A DNA stretch of 64,000 nucleotides. It comes from an uncultured Flavobacterium sp. (GTDB lineage: Bacteria > Bacteroidota > Bacteroidia > Flavobacteriales > Flavobacteriaceae). The position numbers were made by a program, and so were the translations under genes. The stretch lies in NCBI RefSeq assembly GCF_946478785.1, contig NZ_CAMLDD010000016.1, forward strand, positions 51,308 to 115,307, in the 5' to 3' direction. Shown one piece after another: positions 29,387-39,382 of the stretch; positions within the stretch are counted from its first letter, which is position 1; every line of letters begins with the position of its first letter. Under the pieces are notes generated by a model that saw only the letters and a list, made by a program, of their open reading frames with translations, did no database searches and was not told the origin of the DNA.

Positions 29387-31078
29387 ATGAAAAAGATACT
29401 ATATATAGCAGGATTTGTAGCAATGGGAATCTTTGGTTCCTGCTCCGATTTTCTTGAAGAAAACCCTCGAGGAGTGCTATCTGAAGAAGATATTGTAACC
29501 CCAGAGTCAGTAGAAGGATTTATGAACGCAGCTTATGCACAATTAGGCAATGACCATTATGATTCGCCATATAGTTTGTGGCCATTTGGAAATGTCCGCT
29601 CGGATGATGCTTACAAAGGAGGAAGTGGTACTAACGATATTCAGAGCTTTCACTTTTTTGAGGTTTCGAACAATATAAGACCTGATTTTGGTGAACTGGA
29701 CAATTTCTGGTACATCAGTTATGTGGGCGTTTCCAGAGCTAATAAAGCTTTGAAGGCATTGGAACAAATTTCTGAAGCTGATTATCCGCTTAAGAAAAGA
29801 CGAATGGCAGAAATGCGTTTTTTAAGAGGGCATTTTTATTTTATGCTGAAAATTATGTTCAGGGATGTTCCTTATATCACTGAAGATATTCCGGTAGAAG
29901 ACTATAAAACCATCTCAAATAAAGCGCTTTCGAACGAAGAGCTTTGGAATAAAATTGCTGAAGATTTTCAGGCTGCAGCCGATAATTTACCGGAAGTTCA
30001 GCCACAAGTAGGACGTGCCACTCAAAAAGCGGCTTATGCTTATTTAGCAAAAACACGTTTGTATCAGGCATACACACAAGATGAAAAATTCAACGTTACC
30101 GGAATTAATCAGCAGCATCTGCAGGAAGTAATTACGGCTACAGATAAGGTGATCGGAAAAGCAAGTTTAGAACCTGATTTTGCCAATAACTTTTTGCCTG
30201 GAACTTTTGAAAACGGGGCAGAATCTATCTTCTCCATCCAATTTTCAGACAACGATGGAACTTTATACGGAAGACTGAATTTTTCAGATGTGCTGTCAAC
30301 ACCACAAGGTTTAGGATGTTGTGATTTTCATAAACCAAGTCAGAATTTAGTGAATGCTTTTAAAACAGGAGCAAATGGTTTACCGGAATTTGAAACCTAT
30401 AATGATCAGGATTTTGATTATAAAAATAGAGACGCCAATACAGTTGATCCAAGATTGTATCATACAGTTGCCATGCCGGGTTTACCATACAAATATGATC
30501 CTGAATTTTTATATGTTGAAGCGTGGGTAAGATCTCCGGGTACATATGGCTATTTTGCTTCGTTAAAAGAAAACGTAGCACCAAGCTGTAGTTGTTTTGT
30601 AAATATTGATCCGTTTTATGGAAATTCTAAAAACAGAATCCAGATTCGTTATGCCGATGTGATCTTAATGCGTGCAGAAGCCTTGATTGAACTTGGAAGA
30701 CACACAGAAGCTTTGCCTTTAATCAATCAAATCAGGGAAAGAGCCGCTCAAAGTACCGGAAGACTGCCGTATGTGAACAACTTTAAAATTGAAACCTATG
30801 TTGATGGAGTGAATTGCAACTGGACACAGGATTTTGCCCGTAAAGCAATGAGATTCGAACGCCGTTTAGAATTGGCTATGGAAGGAAGCCGTTTCTTTGA
30901 TTTAGTGAGATGGGGAGTGACAGATGAAGTAATGAATGCTTTTTACACTAAAGAAAAAACAAAACGTACGTATTATCAGGATGCCTTCTTTGATGCCAAT
31001 AAAGAAGAGTATTGTCCAATTCCGTTAAAGCAAATTAATTTCAGTCAGGGATTGTACAAACAAAATCCAGGTTACTAA
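29387..31078 (+). CDS. susD: SusD-type glycan-binding lipoprotein
   Basis: A 563-aa outer-membrane lipoprotein (lipobox FGSC) with the RagB/SusD layout: the N-terminal NPRGVLSEEDI region, a TPR-rich core (RRMAEMRFLRGHFYFMLK) and the C-terminal RFERRLELAMEGSRFFDLVRWG signature. It forms the lid of the SusC transporter and binds the substrate at the surface. It is co-transcribed with the upstream susC and the downstream DUF4960 gene. Confidence 0.93.
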   Translation: MKKILYIAGFVAMGIFGSCSDFLEENPRGVLSEEDIVTPESVEGFMNAAYAQLGNDHYDSPYSLWPFGNVRSDDAYKGGSGTNDIQSFHFFEVSNNIRPDFGELDNFWYISYVGVSRANKALKALEQISEADYPLKKRRMAEMRFLRGHFYFMLKIMFRDVPYITEDIPVEDYKTISNKALSNEELWNKIAEDFQAAADNLPEVQPQVGRATQKAAYAYLAKTRLYQAYTQDEKFNVTGINQQHLQEVITATDKVIGKASLEPDFANNFLPGTFENGAESIFSIQFSDNDGTLYGRLNFSDVLSTPQGLGCCDFHKPSQNLVNAFKTGANGLPEFETYNDQDFDYKNRDANTVDPRLYHTVAMPGLPYKYDPEFLYVEAWVRSPGTYGYFASLKENVAPSCSCFVNIDPFYGNSKNRIQIRYADVILMRAEALIELGRHTEALPLINQIRERAAQSTGRLPYVNNFKIETYVDGVNCNWTQDFARKAMRFERRLELAMEGSRFFDLVRWGVTDEVMNAFYTKEKTKRTYYQDAFFDANKEEYCPIPLKQINFSQGLYKQNPGY

Positions 31079-31096
31079 CTTATCAAACATATCAAT

Positions 31097-32494
31097 ATGA
31101 GAAAAATTATAAATAAATATTGGACCAAAGTGTCTCTGTTATTAGCACTGCTTTTTATGGTTACAGCTTGTGAAAACAATTTTGAGACTGGTGGTTTTGA
31201 TGTCGATTCGCCTTCGAATGTTAGTTCTTTTAAAATAAATGGAGTGGCGGGAGAAATTGATCGGAAAACTGGAGAAATTAATATCACGATGCCTTATGGA
31301 TCTGATATTACAGCAGTAAAACCAGAAATGGTGCTAGAAGAAGGCGCAACATCAAATTTAGATGTAACAGTGCCAATTAATTTCACAAGCCCCGTAAAGT
31401 TTAGAGTGTTAAACGGTAATTTGTACAAAGACTATACGGTAACGGCAGTCGTTTTGAGTCCGATTAAAAGTTTTAAAATTAATGGTGTTGCTGCAGTAAT
31501 CAATAATGTGAACAAAACTATCACAATGACTTTACCAGAAAACACTGATCTGGCAGCTTTACAGCCTGTTATTGAGTTGACAGAAGGTGTTTCTATTTCA
31601 CCAGCATCCGATGCGACAATTGATTTCACAAATCCAGTAACTTTTACAGTGACTTCTAATGGAACAAGTGTGAATTATACCGCTAATGTTGGCTTTCCTG
31701 TAACAGGATTAGTAGTTGCTTTTTTAGGAACAGCCGCTACGAGAGCTGAAATTACTAATATGGATGAAATTACAGCTGCAGATTGGTTCTTTTCAACTTT
31801 TAACGGCGCAAAATACATTTCATTTAGTAGTGTTGAAAGCGGTGCTGATTTAAGCGATGTTGATGTAATTTGGTGGCATTTTGATTCGGCTGCTAATTTA
31901 CCGGCAGTTGCCTATAAACCTGCAGTTACTACGGCTTTGAAAAATTTCAGATCTAGCGGAGGAAATTTACTTCTGACTTCTTTTGCTTCACAATATGTAG
32001 ATGCCTTAGAAATTGTTCCTTCAGGAAAAGGACCGAATAACGTTTTTGGGGATTTTCCACCAAACGGATTTGTAGATGCAAATTCATGGGGAATGTCATT
32101 TGTTGGGCATGAAAGCCATCCGATATTTGATGGATTGGTAACTTTTGAAGCCGGAAAAGCAAATCTATTGCAAGGCGGAACTTTTAGACTTAACCATACA
32201 GCGTGGTGGTTTTTACCAGAATGGGGAGGATATGGCAACGGAGAAGGCTGGAGAAACCAGACAGGAGGGACCAACTTAGCCAGCGAAGCCTGGGATAATA
32301 ATCTCGACGGAAGAGTTACGATTGCAGAGTTTCCAAACACATCAGCTAATAAAAATGTAGTTGTGATCTCAATGGGAGCTTATGACTGGTATAACGAGAC
32401 CAACAGCAGCGGAGTACCTAGTCAGGCCAACGAGTTTATAACCAATATTAAGCTTTTGACACAAAACAGCATCAATTATTTAGCTAAAGATTAA
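31097..32494 (+). CDS. DUF4960-type surface glycan-binding lipoprotein
   Basis: A 465-aa lipoprotein (MVTACENNF) with two similar N-terminal beta repeats (VSSFKINGVAGEID and IKSFKINGVAAVIN, about residues 35-195) and a C-terminal domain (about 200-465) of the DUF4960 type with many Trp residues (WWHFD, AWWFLPEWGG). The position after SusD corresponds to the surface glycan-binding protein of Bacteroides fructan loci (BT1761 position). It most likely holds fructan at the cell surface. It has no catalytic motif of a known glycosidase. Confidence 0.72.
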   Translation: MRKIINKYWTKVSLLLALLFMVTACENNFETGGFDVDSPSNVSSFKINGVAGEIDRKTGEINITMPYGSDITAVKPEMVLEEGATSNLDVTVPINFTSPVKFRVLNGNLYKDYTVTAVVLSPIKSFKINGVAAVINNVNKTITMTLPENTDLAALQPVIELTEGVSISPASDATIDFTNPVTFTVTSNGTSVNYTANVGFPVTGLVVAFLGTAATRAEITNMDEITAADWFFSTFNGAKYISFSSVESGADLSDVDVIWWHFDSAANLPAVAYKPAVTTALKNFRSSGGNLLLTSFASQYVDALEIVPSGKGPNNVFGDFPPNGFVDANSWGMSFVGHESHPIFDGLVTFEAGKANLLQGGTFRLNHTAWWFLPEWGGYGNGEGWRNQTGGTNLASEAWDNNLDGRVTIAEFPNTSANKNVVVISMGAYDWYNETNSSGVPSQANEFITNIKLLTQNSINYLAKD

Positions 32495-32512
32495 TCACTC
32501 TGAATCGACAAA

Positions 32513-34069
32513 ATGAAATATAAAAATATTATAACGATTGCCTCAATCTTCTTTTCGCTTATTTCCTGTAGTCAGGATGAAGCCTATATCGGAGGTTCCA
32601 TTTCAGGCGGTAATTCTGAAATAACAAGTGTTTTTCCTATGCCGCCTGCACAATGGATGGGAGCAAATGATCCGTATTACAGTGCGGGTTACACAGGAGA
32701 TATAATGCCATTTTTTGATAATGGAAAGTTTCATATTTACTTTCTCCATGATGCAGAAAAGAAACCGGCCGGGAAAGGATTTCATGATATTCATGAATTT
32801 TCAAGCACCAATTTAGCTCATTTTGCCTACGAAGGGCAAACGATTCCGTATGGTCAGACCAATGATCCTGATTTTGCAGTGGGCACAGGATCAGTTGTAA
32901 AAGTCGGTAATCTCTACTACTTTTATTATACAGGACACAATGGACTGCCTGCCTTTTTACAGTCCAACGCAAGAGAAAGTGTATTGTGCGCTACAAGCCC
33001 TGATTTGAAAAACTGGACAAAAATCCCTTCGTTTAAAATTACAGCGCCGGAAGGATATTATAATTTTGATTTCAGGGATCCGCATGTGTTTTATAATGAG
33101 GAACTGAAAAAATATTCAATGTTGGTTAGTACCCAGACTGATCCTGGAAGAAAAGCAGTTTTATTGCATTTTACAAGTGATGATCCTGCTTCCGGAAAAT
33201 GGGATGTTCAAGCGCCAATTTATACCACAACTCCTCAGGAGAATTATTTGATGATGGAATGTGCTGACATCTTTAAAATGGGGAATTATTGGTACCTGAT
33301 CTTTTCAGAAAACTGGAGCAGCAATACCGGAACACATTACAAAATGGCTTCATCCATCAATGGACCGTGGACAACGCCACAAAATGACATGATTGACGGA
33401 TCATATTTTTATGCAGGAAAAACAGCTTCTGACGGAAATAAAAGATATGTCTTTGGCTGGAACGCCAGAAAAACACCTGAAAATGATCTGGGAAATAAAG
33501 ATTGGGCAGGAAACATGGTCATTCATGAGCTAATTCAGAATACGGATGGAACTTTAGGAACAAATTCCCCAAAATCGGTAACGGATTTATTTTCCAAAAA
33601 AAGCATTAGTGCAGAAGTTGATGTAACTTCGGGAAATACAACTGTAAATAATGGAAGTTATACTTTGCAAGGCACTGCAGAAAAAGCACTGGTAACTTTC
33701 AAAGCTGTTGGCAAAAAAGCCAGGATAAAAGCAGAAGTTACTTTGGCAAATAATTCCGGTACAGCAGGTTTTGTTTTTCATACCAATGATGCCGGAGCCT
33801 ATTACAAAATAATTTTTGATATTGCTCAGGGGGAAATAAAAGGGTTCAATTCGGCTTCTCAGGAAGTAACCAGAATACCGTTCCAATTTCAAACAAATAC
33901 TAAATACGATATTGAAATTATTGCTGAAGGAAGTGTTGTAGTGCTTTATATCAACGGAAAAGCAGCCCTGACCAATCGTATTTACGGACGTGACAAAAAC
34001 AAATGGGGGTTAATTGCTGAAGGGCAAAATGCAGTAATTACAAATCTTCAGGTTACACAACCCGAATAA
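32513..34069 (+). CDS. Divergent GH32-family lipoprotein with C-terminal beta-sandwich
   Basis: A 518-aa lipoprotein (LISCSQDE). It lacks the standard WMNDPNG motif; the equivalent region reads WMGANDPYYSAGYTGDIMPFF, so D63 (GDIMPF) or D53 is the likely nucleophile. FRDPHV (D189) and MECADIF (E249) match the other two GH32 catalytic positions. Residues about 360-518 form a lectin-like beta-sandwich. This GDxMPF variant occurs in GH32 enzymes with other product patterns, such as fructotransferases or disaccharide-releasing enzymes; which applies here cannot be told. Its genes on both sides are those of the fructan locus. Confidence 0.78.
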   Translation: MKYKNIITIASIFFSLISCSQDEAYIGGSISGGNSEITSVFPMPPAQWMGANDPYYSAGYTGDIMPFFDNGKFHIYFLHDAEKKPAGKGFHDIHEFSSTNLAHFAYEGQTIPYGQTNDPDFAVGTGSVVKVGNLYYFYYTGHNGLPAFLQSNARESVLCATSPDLKNWTKIPSFKITAPEGYYNFDFRDPHVFYNEELKKYSMLVSTQTDPGRKAVLLHFTSDDPASGKWDVQAPIYTTTPQENYLMMECADIFKMGNYWYLIFSENWSSNTGTHYKMASSINGPWTTPQNDMIDGSYFYAGKTASDGNKRYVFGWNARKTPENDLGNKDWAGNMVIHELIQNTDGTLGTNSPKSVTDLFSKKSISAEVDVTSGNTTVNNGSYTLQGTAEKALVTFKAVGKKARIKAEVTLANNSGTAGFVFHTNDAGAYYKIIFDIAQGEIKGFNSASQEVTRIPFQFQTNTKYDIEIIAEGSVVVLYINGKAALTNRIYGRDKNKWGLIAEGQNAVITNLQVTQPE

Positions 34070-34092
34070 CATTAATTAAAATAATTTTTAGA

Positions 34093-34998
34093 ATGAACAA
34101 CGGAAAAAACCTTAAGGCAGTGGCCTACGGAGAGGTGCTTTGGGATGTTTTTGCCAATGAAAAAAAGATTGGCGGAGCCCCACTAAACGTAGCTTTGCGA
34201 ATGAAAACATTTGGTTGTGAAGCGGCCATGATAAGCTGTGTAGGAAAGGATGAAGACGGGCAGGCAATTATAGATCATGTAAAAAGTTTAGGGCTTGATA
34301 CTAATGCCATCATGCAGACAGAAGATTTTGCTACAGGATTAGTGAATGTAACACTAAACGATCGTGGCTCGGCAAGTTATGAAATAAGCTATCCAGCCGC
34401 CTGGGATAAAATTGTAGTGAATGATTTGGCTATAAATCTGGCTACAGATGCCGATGTTTTAATTTACGGAAGTTTGGTTTGCAGAGATAAAATATCCAGA
34501 CAATCCCTGGAAGAATTATTGCAGACAAAAGTCTATAAGGTTTTTGATGTTAATTTGAGAAAGCCTCATTATTCTTATGAAATTCTGGAGCAATTAATGC
34601 ATTCGGCGGATTTTATTAAGTTTAATGATGAGGAATTGCTGGAAATTACAGCAGCCATGCAATCGCCTTTCACAAGTTTAGAAGATAATATACAATTCAT
34701 AGCAGAAAGAACCAACGTAAAGGCAATGTGTGTGACCAAAGGCAAGCATGGAGCTTTGTTAATGTGGGAAGGCAAACTGTATCAAAATGGAGGTTACCCT
34801 GTTGAAGTTGCAGATACCGTGGGAGCAGGTGACTCATTTTTAGCGGCTTTAATTACTTCATTGCTTACAGGGAAAGAACCTCAAAAAGCAATTGATTTTG
34901 CTTGTGCTGTAGGAGCTTTAGTTGCTGAGGCACCAGGAGCCAATCCTGAAATTTCTAATGCTGAAATTGAAAATTTAATGTTGAAAATGAATGTATAA
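34093..34998 (+). CDS. PfkB-family fructokinase
   Basis: A 301-aa ribokinase-fold sugar kinase: N-terminal GEVLWDVF and GGAPLNVALRMKTFG sugar-binding segments and the C-terminal DTVGAGDSF motif with D247 as catalytic base. It phosphorylates imported fructose to fructose-6-phosphate in the cytoplasm (BT1757 position). It is the last gene of the fructan operon and is followed by a terminator. Confidence 0.9.
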   Translation: MNNGKNLKAVAYGEVLWDVFANEKKIGGAPLNVALRMKTFGCEAAMISCVGKDEDGQAIIDHVKSLGLDTNAIMQTEDFATGLVNVTLNDRGSASYEISYPAAWDKIVVNDLAINLATDADVLIYGSLVCRDKISRQSLEELLQTKVYKVFDVNLRKPHYSYEILEQLMHSADFIKFNDEELLEITAAMQSPFTSLEDNIQFIAERTNVKAMCVTKGKHGALLMWEGKLYQNGGYPVEVADTVGAGDSFLAALITSLLTGKEPQKAIDFACAVGALVAEAPGANPEISNAEIENLMLKMNV

Positions 34999-35023
34999 AA
35001 CTCATGGTATAAAAGTTTTAAAT

Positions 35024-35056
35024 AAAAAAATGGGTTCGTAACGAACCCATTTTTTA
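35024..35056 (+). terminator. Terminator of the fructan operon
   Basis: An A-run, TGGGTTCG, CGAACCCA and a T-run form a hairpin with A/T extension on both sides, 26 bp after the fructokinase stop. Confidence 0.85.
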
Positions 35057-35263
35057 TTTAATATTTGCCAATTTCTCCTTTGTATTTTTATTAATCAAAG
35101 GTTGAGCTAATAAGCATTTCCTTGAAAACAATTCATAATTATTAGCTAAAAACGTTTTATAGTTACAGTTTTTTTTAAACCTTAATTGTTTAACTTTTTT
35201 TAATATTTATTAAACAAAAAAATTGTATATTTAGGTGTCATAATAAGTCCTAAATTATACAAA

Positions 35264-35562
35264 GTGGAAAAGTATCTGATTTTAGTCGATTGTGAAAAAC
35301 ATTGTATTGACTTACAATGTGAATTTATGCGCATAGATGACATGTATCAGGTTAAGATCACTCATCCATTTGAGCCTCCATTTGTTATCATGGAAGATTT
35401 AGAAATCAAATTTATGCTAAGGCGGCCAAATATATTCTTGATAAAGGCAAGATTATTTCAATTGTAACGCTTGAAAAACGTCCAATCAATTTTTTTCATG
35501 TCTCTATCAGAATCGAGGAAATAAACAGGCATTTGTCCAAATTCAAATCAGATTCATTTTAA
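35264..35562 (+). pseudogene. Small conserved-looking gene broken by a frameshift
   Basis: From a GTG at 35264 a 67-aa frame reads MEKYLILVDCEKHCIDLQCE and runs to 35467. From about 35392 another frame reads GRFRNQIYAKAAKYILDKGK and continues with coding character (IVTLEKRPINFFHVSIRIEE) to a stop at 35562. Joined near 35385-35395 the two give one protein of about 98 aa. I do not recognise the family. Either the gene is decayed or a base is missing in the sequence. A real 67-aa protein is the less likely alternative. Confidence 0.5.
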
Positions 35563-35671
35563 ACTATCTGCTTTTTGGATACAAATGCAAATCTGTGATG
35601 ATGGATGATTATTTTTTGGATAATTCAATTCAAGTTCGCTGCCTGCAACAAGAATCAAATAATCCTGCACA

Positions 35672-36391
35672 TCACGCCTCTTCCTTTCCCCATAAAACCA
35701 CATCCAGCTTTTCTGCATAGTGAATTTTATCGGGAAAAGTACTAAGACTGTATTTTCCTGCATTGTATGCAATATCATTTACAGAAACTTTTAAATCCTT
35801 AAGTTCCCATTGTTTGTGATGAATATCAAAACGGCACATTTTATTTCCACAGGTTTCATACAAAGAATGCCTTTCGGTAAGCCAGAAATCTAAATTGGTC
35901 TTTTCAGCAAGTGGTCTTGTTTTGCCAATTGTAACATCCAGCCGCTGATTTAAAGTCTCGTTTCTGGACACCAGTTTTTTTGGAGTTCGTCTCATTTTAG
36001 ATTTTTTATACGGAAGCCCAACAAAAACCCGTGTGAGTAAAACTTCAATTAATTTGTCGGTTTCTATAGAGAACATATAGATTCCCGGTTTTCCGTCTTT
36101 CACTACATAGGTTCTGAGGTTTATCTCTTGAAAATTAGAAACATAAGGTATTGAAGTCACATTCCTTAATCGCATATTCCTAACTTCAAAGCCAACAAGA
36201 GAAACCCACGCCATTTTATTGAACGTGTCCAATTCAATTTCTTTTGGGATATGATCCTGTAAAAAATAAACAGGCAATTCCCAATGCATGAATATAGTAC
36301 CATGCCATTCCTGAAAATATTTCCATTTTTTCTCAGGAAGCGGATATTGCCTGTTGCTAATGTTTGCTAATATTTCGTCAGTTTTACTCAT
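35672..36391 (-). CDS. DUF2071 (YqjF-like) protein
   Basis: A 239-aa protein resembling the DUF2071/YqjF family: WHGTIFMHWELPVYFLQDHI near the N-terminus, WVSLVGFEVRNMR, INLRTYVVKDGKPGIYMFS and a C-terminal FDIHHKQW. Members adopt an acetoacetate-decarboxylase-like fold; their reaction is unknown. It follows the SDR gene by 9 bp at the end of a minus-strand run that starts at 42688. Confidence 0.75.
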   Translation of the reverse strand: MSKTDEILANISNRQYPLPEKKWKYFQEWHGTIFMHWELPVYFLQDHIPKEIELDTFNKMAWVSLVGFEVRNMRLRNVTSIPYVSNFQEINLRTYVVKDGKPGIYMFSIETDKLIEVLLTRVFVGLPYKKSKMRRTPKKLVSRNETLNQRLDVTIGKTRPLAEKTNLDFWLTERHSLYETCGNKMCRFDIHHKQWELKDLKVSVNDIAYNAGKYSLSTFPDKIHYAEKLDVVLWGKEEA

Positions 36392-36400
36392 TTTGTAAAT

Positions 36401-37156
36401 TTAAATAACCTGTAAATGTGGTCTGACCTGCAGGCTTACAACATCGCAGCGTTTTGGTTGTGAAAGGCAAAATAAAACGCTCATGGCGATATCTTCAGCC
36501 TCAAGCATTTCCATTTTTTCAATTTGTTCCCGCTGTTCCTCTTTTGGCGCCGGCTGCATATCGCTGGTAACAGCGCCTGGTTCGATGAGGGACACTTTTA
36601 TTCCAAGTTCATTTATTTCTTTTCGAAGGGCCATACTAAATCCTCTTATGGCAGATTTTGTGGCAACATAAACAGTTCCTGTTTCTTCATGCGTTTCGGC
36701 ACTCATAGAACCAATAATTACAATATGGCCTTCCTGTGCTGCTTTCATTCTTGTAACCGCTTCTTTTGTAAAAGTGATATATCCCAGAATGTTAGTTTCC
36801 AAAATGTATTTTATGTTTTCGTAGTCTTCGTCTATGATTCCATTGGCAGGTAAGGCGGCATTATTAATTAAAATGTCAACTCCGCCCAGCGTATTGTCTA
36901 TTTCCTGCCAGATTAGTTCAATATCTTCTTTTCGGGTAATATCAGCTGTAATGCCATATACATCTCCTTCTGCCTGAGCTTTAATGTCAGTAATCGCCTG
37001 GTCGAAATCGTCTTTATCCCGTCCAAAAATAAAAACATGACCTCCCAGTGAAGCAAGAAGTTCTGCGGTTGCTTTTCCAATTCCGGTTGTACCGCCTGTA
37101 ATAACAATACGTTTACGGTCAATATTCTGTCCAAAATAGTTTGATAAATTTTCCAT
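36401..37156 (-). CDS. Short-chain dehydrogenase/reductase
   Basis: A 251-aa classical SDR with the cofactor motif GGTTGIGKATAEL, the NNAA motif (NNAALPANG) and the catalytic YVATK preceded by GSMSAET. The basic residues after the second strand (GRDKDD) leave NAD or NADP preference open. The substrate is unknown. It lies in a stress-type minus-strand group. Confidence 0.85.
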   Translation of the reverse strand: MENLSNYFGQNIDRKRIVITGGTTGIGKATAELLASLGGHVFIFGRDKDDFDQAITDIKAQAEGDVYGITADITRKEDIELIWQEIDNTLGGVDILINNAALPANGIIDEDYENIKYILETNILGYITFTKEAVTRMKAAQEGHIVIIGSMSAETHEETGTVYVATKSAIRGFSMALRKEINELGIKVSLIEPGAVTSDMQPAPKEEQREQIEKMEMLEAEDIAMSVLFCLSQPKRCDVVSLQVRPHLQVI

Positions 37157-37186
37157 ATTTTAAAATTTTATAAACACATTTGTTTA

Positions 37187-37603
37187 TTAATTGTATGATG
37201 CTTTTTTAGTTTTACTCTTATGGCTTAAGTTCATATATTTTTTGCGGCTCTTAGCCCTTTTAGGTCTTATACTTGTCATTATAGTAGTTCCAATTTCAAA
37301 AAGGCCTAATAGCAAATGAGGTAAAAATACATCATCAGCAAATCCCAGAAGCCATGGAGAAGTGGCAAGAAAAATTCCTGAAAGGCTATCCAGCATTAAA
37401 TGGATATACATTGGAATTATTTTTATCACTCCTAATTCATACTTGGTTAACAAACTGTAAAAAATTGCTAAAGAACCTACCAGGTATAAAACAAAATTGG
37501 GTGTGTTATCAGAATTAAAATTTATAAAATAAGCCATGGCAATTAGTAGGGCACCCATACTATAATCTATATATCCATGGGTTTTGGTATCAATAATCTG
37601 CAT
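37187..37603 (-). CDS. SPW-repeat-like membrane protein
   Basis: A 138-aa protein with four predicted membrane helices and the motif ATSPWLLGFAD typical of SPW-repeat proteins, then a basic Lys-rich tail (SRKKYMNLSHKSKTKK). Function is unknown. It sits between two genes of the minus-strand stress group. Confidence 0.6.
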   Translation of the reverse strand: MQIIDTKTHGYIDYSMGALLIAMAYFINFNSDNTPNFVLYLVGSLAIFYSLLTKYELGVIKIIPMYIHLMLDSLSGIFLATSPWLLGFADDVFLPHLLLGLFEIGTTIMTSIRPKRAKSRKKYMNLSHKSKTKKASYN

Positions 37604-37632
37604 AATCTGTAACTTAATAATAGGTCAATAAT

Positions 37633-38163
37633 TTATTCTGTTCGTCTTTTATCAGAGGAAAAGAGAAGCATTAACACAGCTCCGGTTATGAGAATTCCGG
37701 CTGCAGTTTTAAATAAAAATTCTTCCCTATTGTATTTCCATTCTGATTTTAATCCAATTTCTTTGGGAATATTAGGAATGTGCCCTTTAGAGAAATCATC
37801 TACAACACCTTCCATCATATCTATGCGGTCTGCCAGAATTAACGGAATCCAGCGACCGTAGCTCGATTCACTGAATTTATAGGCCATTCGGCGTATGATT
37901 CCGCTTAAACCTGACGGTGGTTTTGATGTTCCGTATACGGCAGAAAGATTAGGCCTTTCTACTGATTTCAGTATTTCTACCGTTTCATCCTGCAGCGCAG
38001 GACGTTCCCAGGAGTAGCCTTCATGCTCTGCATTATTTCTTTTTTTGATGGGATAAGTGGGGTCATTTTTTACATTAGCATCTATTCCCCATCCCTTAAT
38101 GTGACTGTATTTGCCCTGTCTTGCATTTACAAAATCTTCAGGACTTGTTTCATCTGTAATCAT
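37633..38163 (-). CDS. Conserved hypothetical protein with C-terminal membrane helix
   Basis: A 176-aa protein I do not recognise. Residues 1-150 are polar and Pro-rich (YPIKKRNNAEHEGYSWERP) and one hydrophobic helix lies near the C-terminus (AAGILITGAVLMLLF), so it is likely anchored in the inner membrane with the N-terminal part in solution. It lies 20 bp after the alcohol dehydrogenase gene and is probably co-expressed. Confidence 0.55.
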   Translation of the reverse strand: MITDETSPEDFVNARQGKYSHIKGWGIDANVKNDPTYPIKKRNNAEHEGYSWERPALQDETVEILKSVERPNLSAVYGTSKPPSGLSGIIRRMAYKFSESSYGRWIPLILADRIDMMEGVVDDFSKGHIPNIPKEIGLKSEWKYNREEFLFKTAAGILITGAVLMLLFSSDKRRTE

Positions 38164-38183
38164 AATATAAATTTTTATGTTAA

Positions 38184-39338
38184 TTAGCCCGCAGTTGGCG
38201 GAACCAAAACTGTTTTAATACAATTATCCAGTTTTGAAGAGAATATGTGATAAGCTTCAGATACTTCTTCTAAAGGAATTCGGTGTGTGATTAGTCCTTT
38301 CGGATCAAGGATTCCAGACTGTACATGGTCAATAAGTCTTGGCAAAAGTCTCTTGACAGAAGCCTGATTAGCCCGAATCGTAATTCCCTTATTAACCACA
38401 TTTCCTATCGGAATCAAACTGTCAATAGGTCCATAAACCCCCACAATCGAAACGATACCGCCTTTTTTGACACCATTTATTGCCCAGTGCAATGCCGTAG
38501 TAGAACCACCCTGAAGCAAAAGCTTGCGTCCGGTAAGGGTATTCATCATATTTCCTGCAGCTTCACATCCAACAGCGTCAATGCATACATCAGCGCCAAG
38601 TGAATCAGTGATAGATTTTAAAAATACCACCGGATCACCAATAGAGTTAAAATTAAAAGCTTCGCATTGGGCATACTTTTCAGCAAACTCCAAACGATAA
38701 TCAATATGATCGATGATGATTACACGGCCTGCGCCAAAAAGCCAGGAACATTTTGCAGCCATGATTCCGATTGGTCCTGCACCAAAAACTACAACAGTGT
38801 CGCCAGGCTGAATGCCTCCCATTTCTGCTGCCTGATAGCCCGTCGGAACGACATCTGTAAGCAGTACGGCATCATCAGGATCCATCCATTCCGGAATTAC
38901 AACGGGGCCAACATTGGCATACGGAACACGAACATATTCGGCCTGACCGCCATCATAACCACCAGCAGTATGCGAATATCCAAAAATACCGCCTACAGCA
39001 GTAGCTTCGGGATTTGACTCATGACAGTTGCCGTACAATTCCTGGCGGCAGAAAGCACATTTTCCGCAGGAAATATTAAACGGAACCATAACACGGTCAC
39101 CAATTTTTACTTTTTCAACTCCGGATCCTATTTCGACAATTTCTCCAATAAATTCATGTCCAAATGTTGATCCAACACGAGTATCCGGTACAAGACCGTG
39201 ATAAAGGTGAAGATCGGAGCCACAAATACAAGAGCGAAGCACCCGTACTATGGCATCATCAGGATGTATGATTTCAGGTATGGGTTTATCGCGATCAAGG
39301 CGGACTCTGTATGGTCCGCGATAATTCATTGCAAGCAT
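38184..39338 (-). CDS. Zinc-dependent alcohol dehydrogenase
   Basis: A 384-aa medium-chain dehydrogenase. It has catalytic zinc ligands in CICGSDLHLY and GHEFIGE, a four-Cys structural zinc site (CGKCAFCRQELYGNC), a Rossmann motif (VVFGAGPIGIMAAK) and an acidic residue after strand 2 (IIIDHID) that suggests NAD. The length and long insert resemble glutathione-independent formaldehyde dehydrogenase-like enzymes. The substrate is not known. It is followed by the hypothetical membrane protein gene. Confidence 0.85.
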   Translation of the reverse strand: MLAMNYRGPYRVRLDRDKPIPEIIHPDDAIVRVLRSCICGSDLHLYHGLVPDTRVGSTFGHEFIGEIVEIGSGVEKVKIGDRVMVPFNISCGKCAFCRQELYGNCHESNPEATAVGGIFGYSHTAGGYDGGQAEYVRVPYANVGPVVIPEWMDPDDAVLLTDVVPTGYQAAEMGGIQPGDTVVVFGAGPIGIMAAKCSWLFGAGRVIIIDHIDYRLEFAEKYAQCEAFNFNSIGDPVVFLKSITDSLGADVCIDAVGCEAAGNMMNTLTGRKLLLQGGSTTALHWAINGVKKGGIVSIVGVYGPIDSLIPIGNVVNKGITIRANQASVKRLLPRLIDHVQSGILDPKGLITHRIPLEEVSEAYHIFSSKLDNCIKTVLVPPTAG

Positions 39339-39382
39339 GTTTTCTATATTTTAAATTAAACTTCAGTACTTGTTACTATTTA

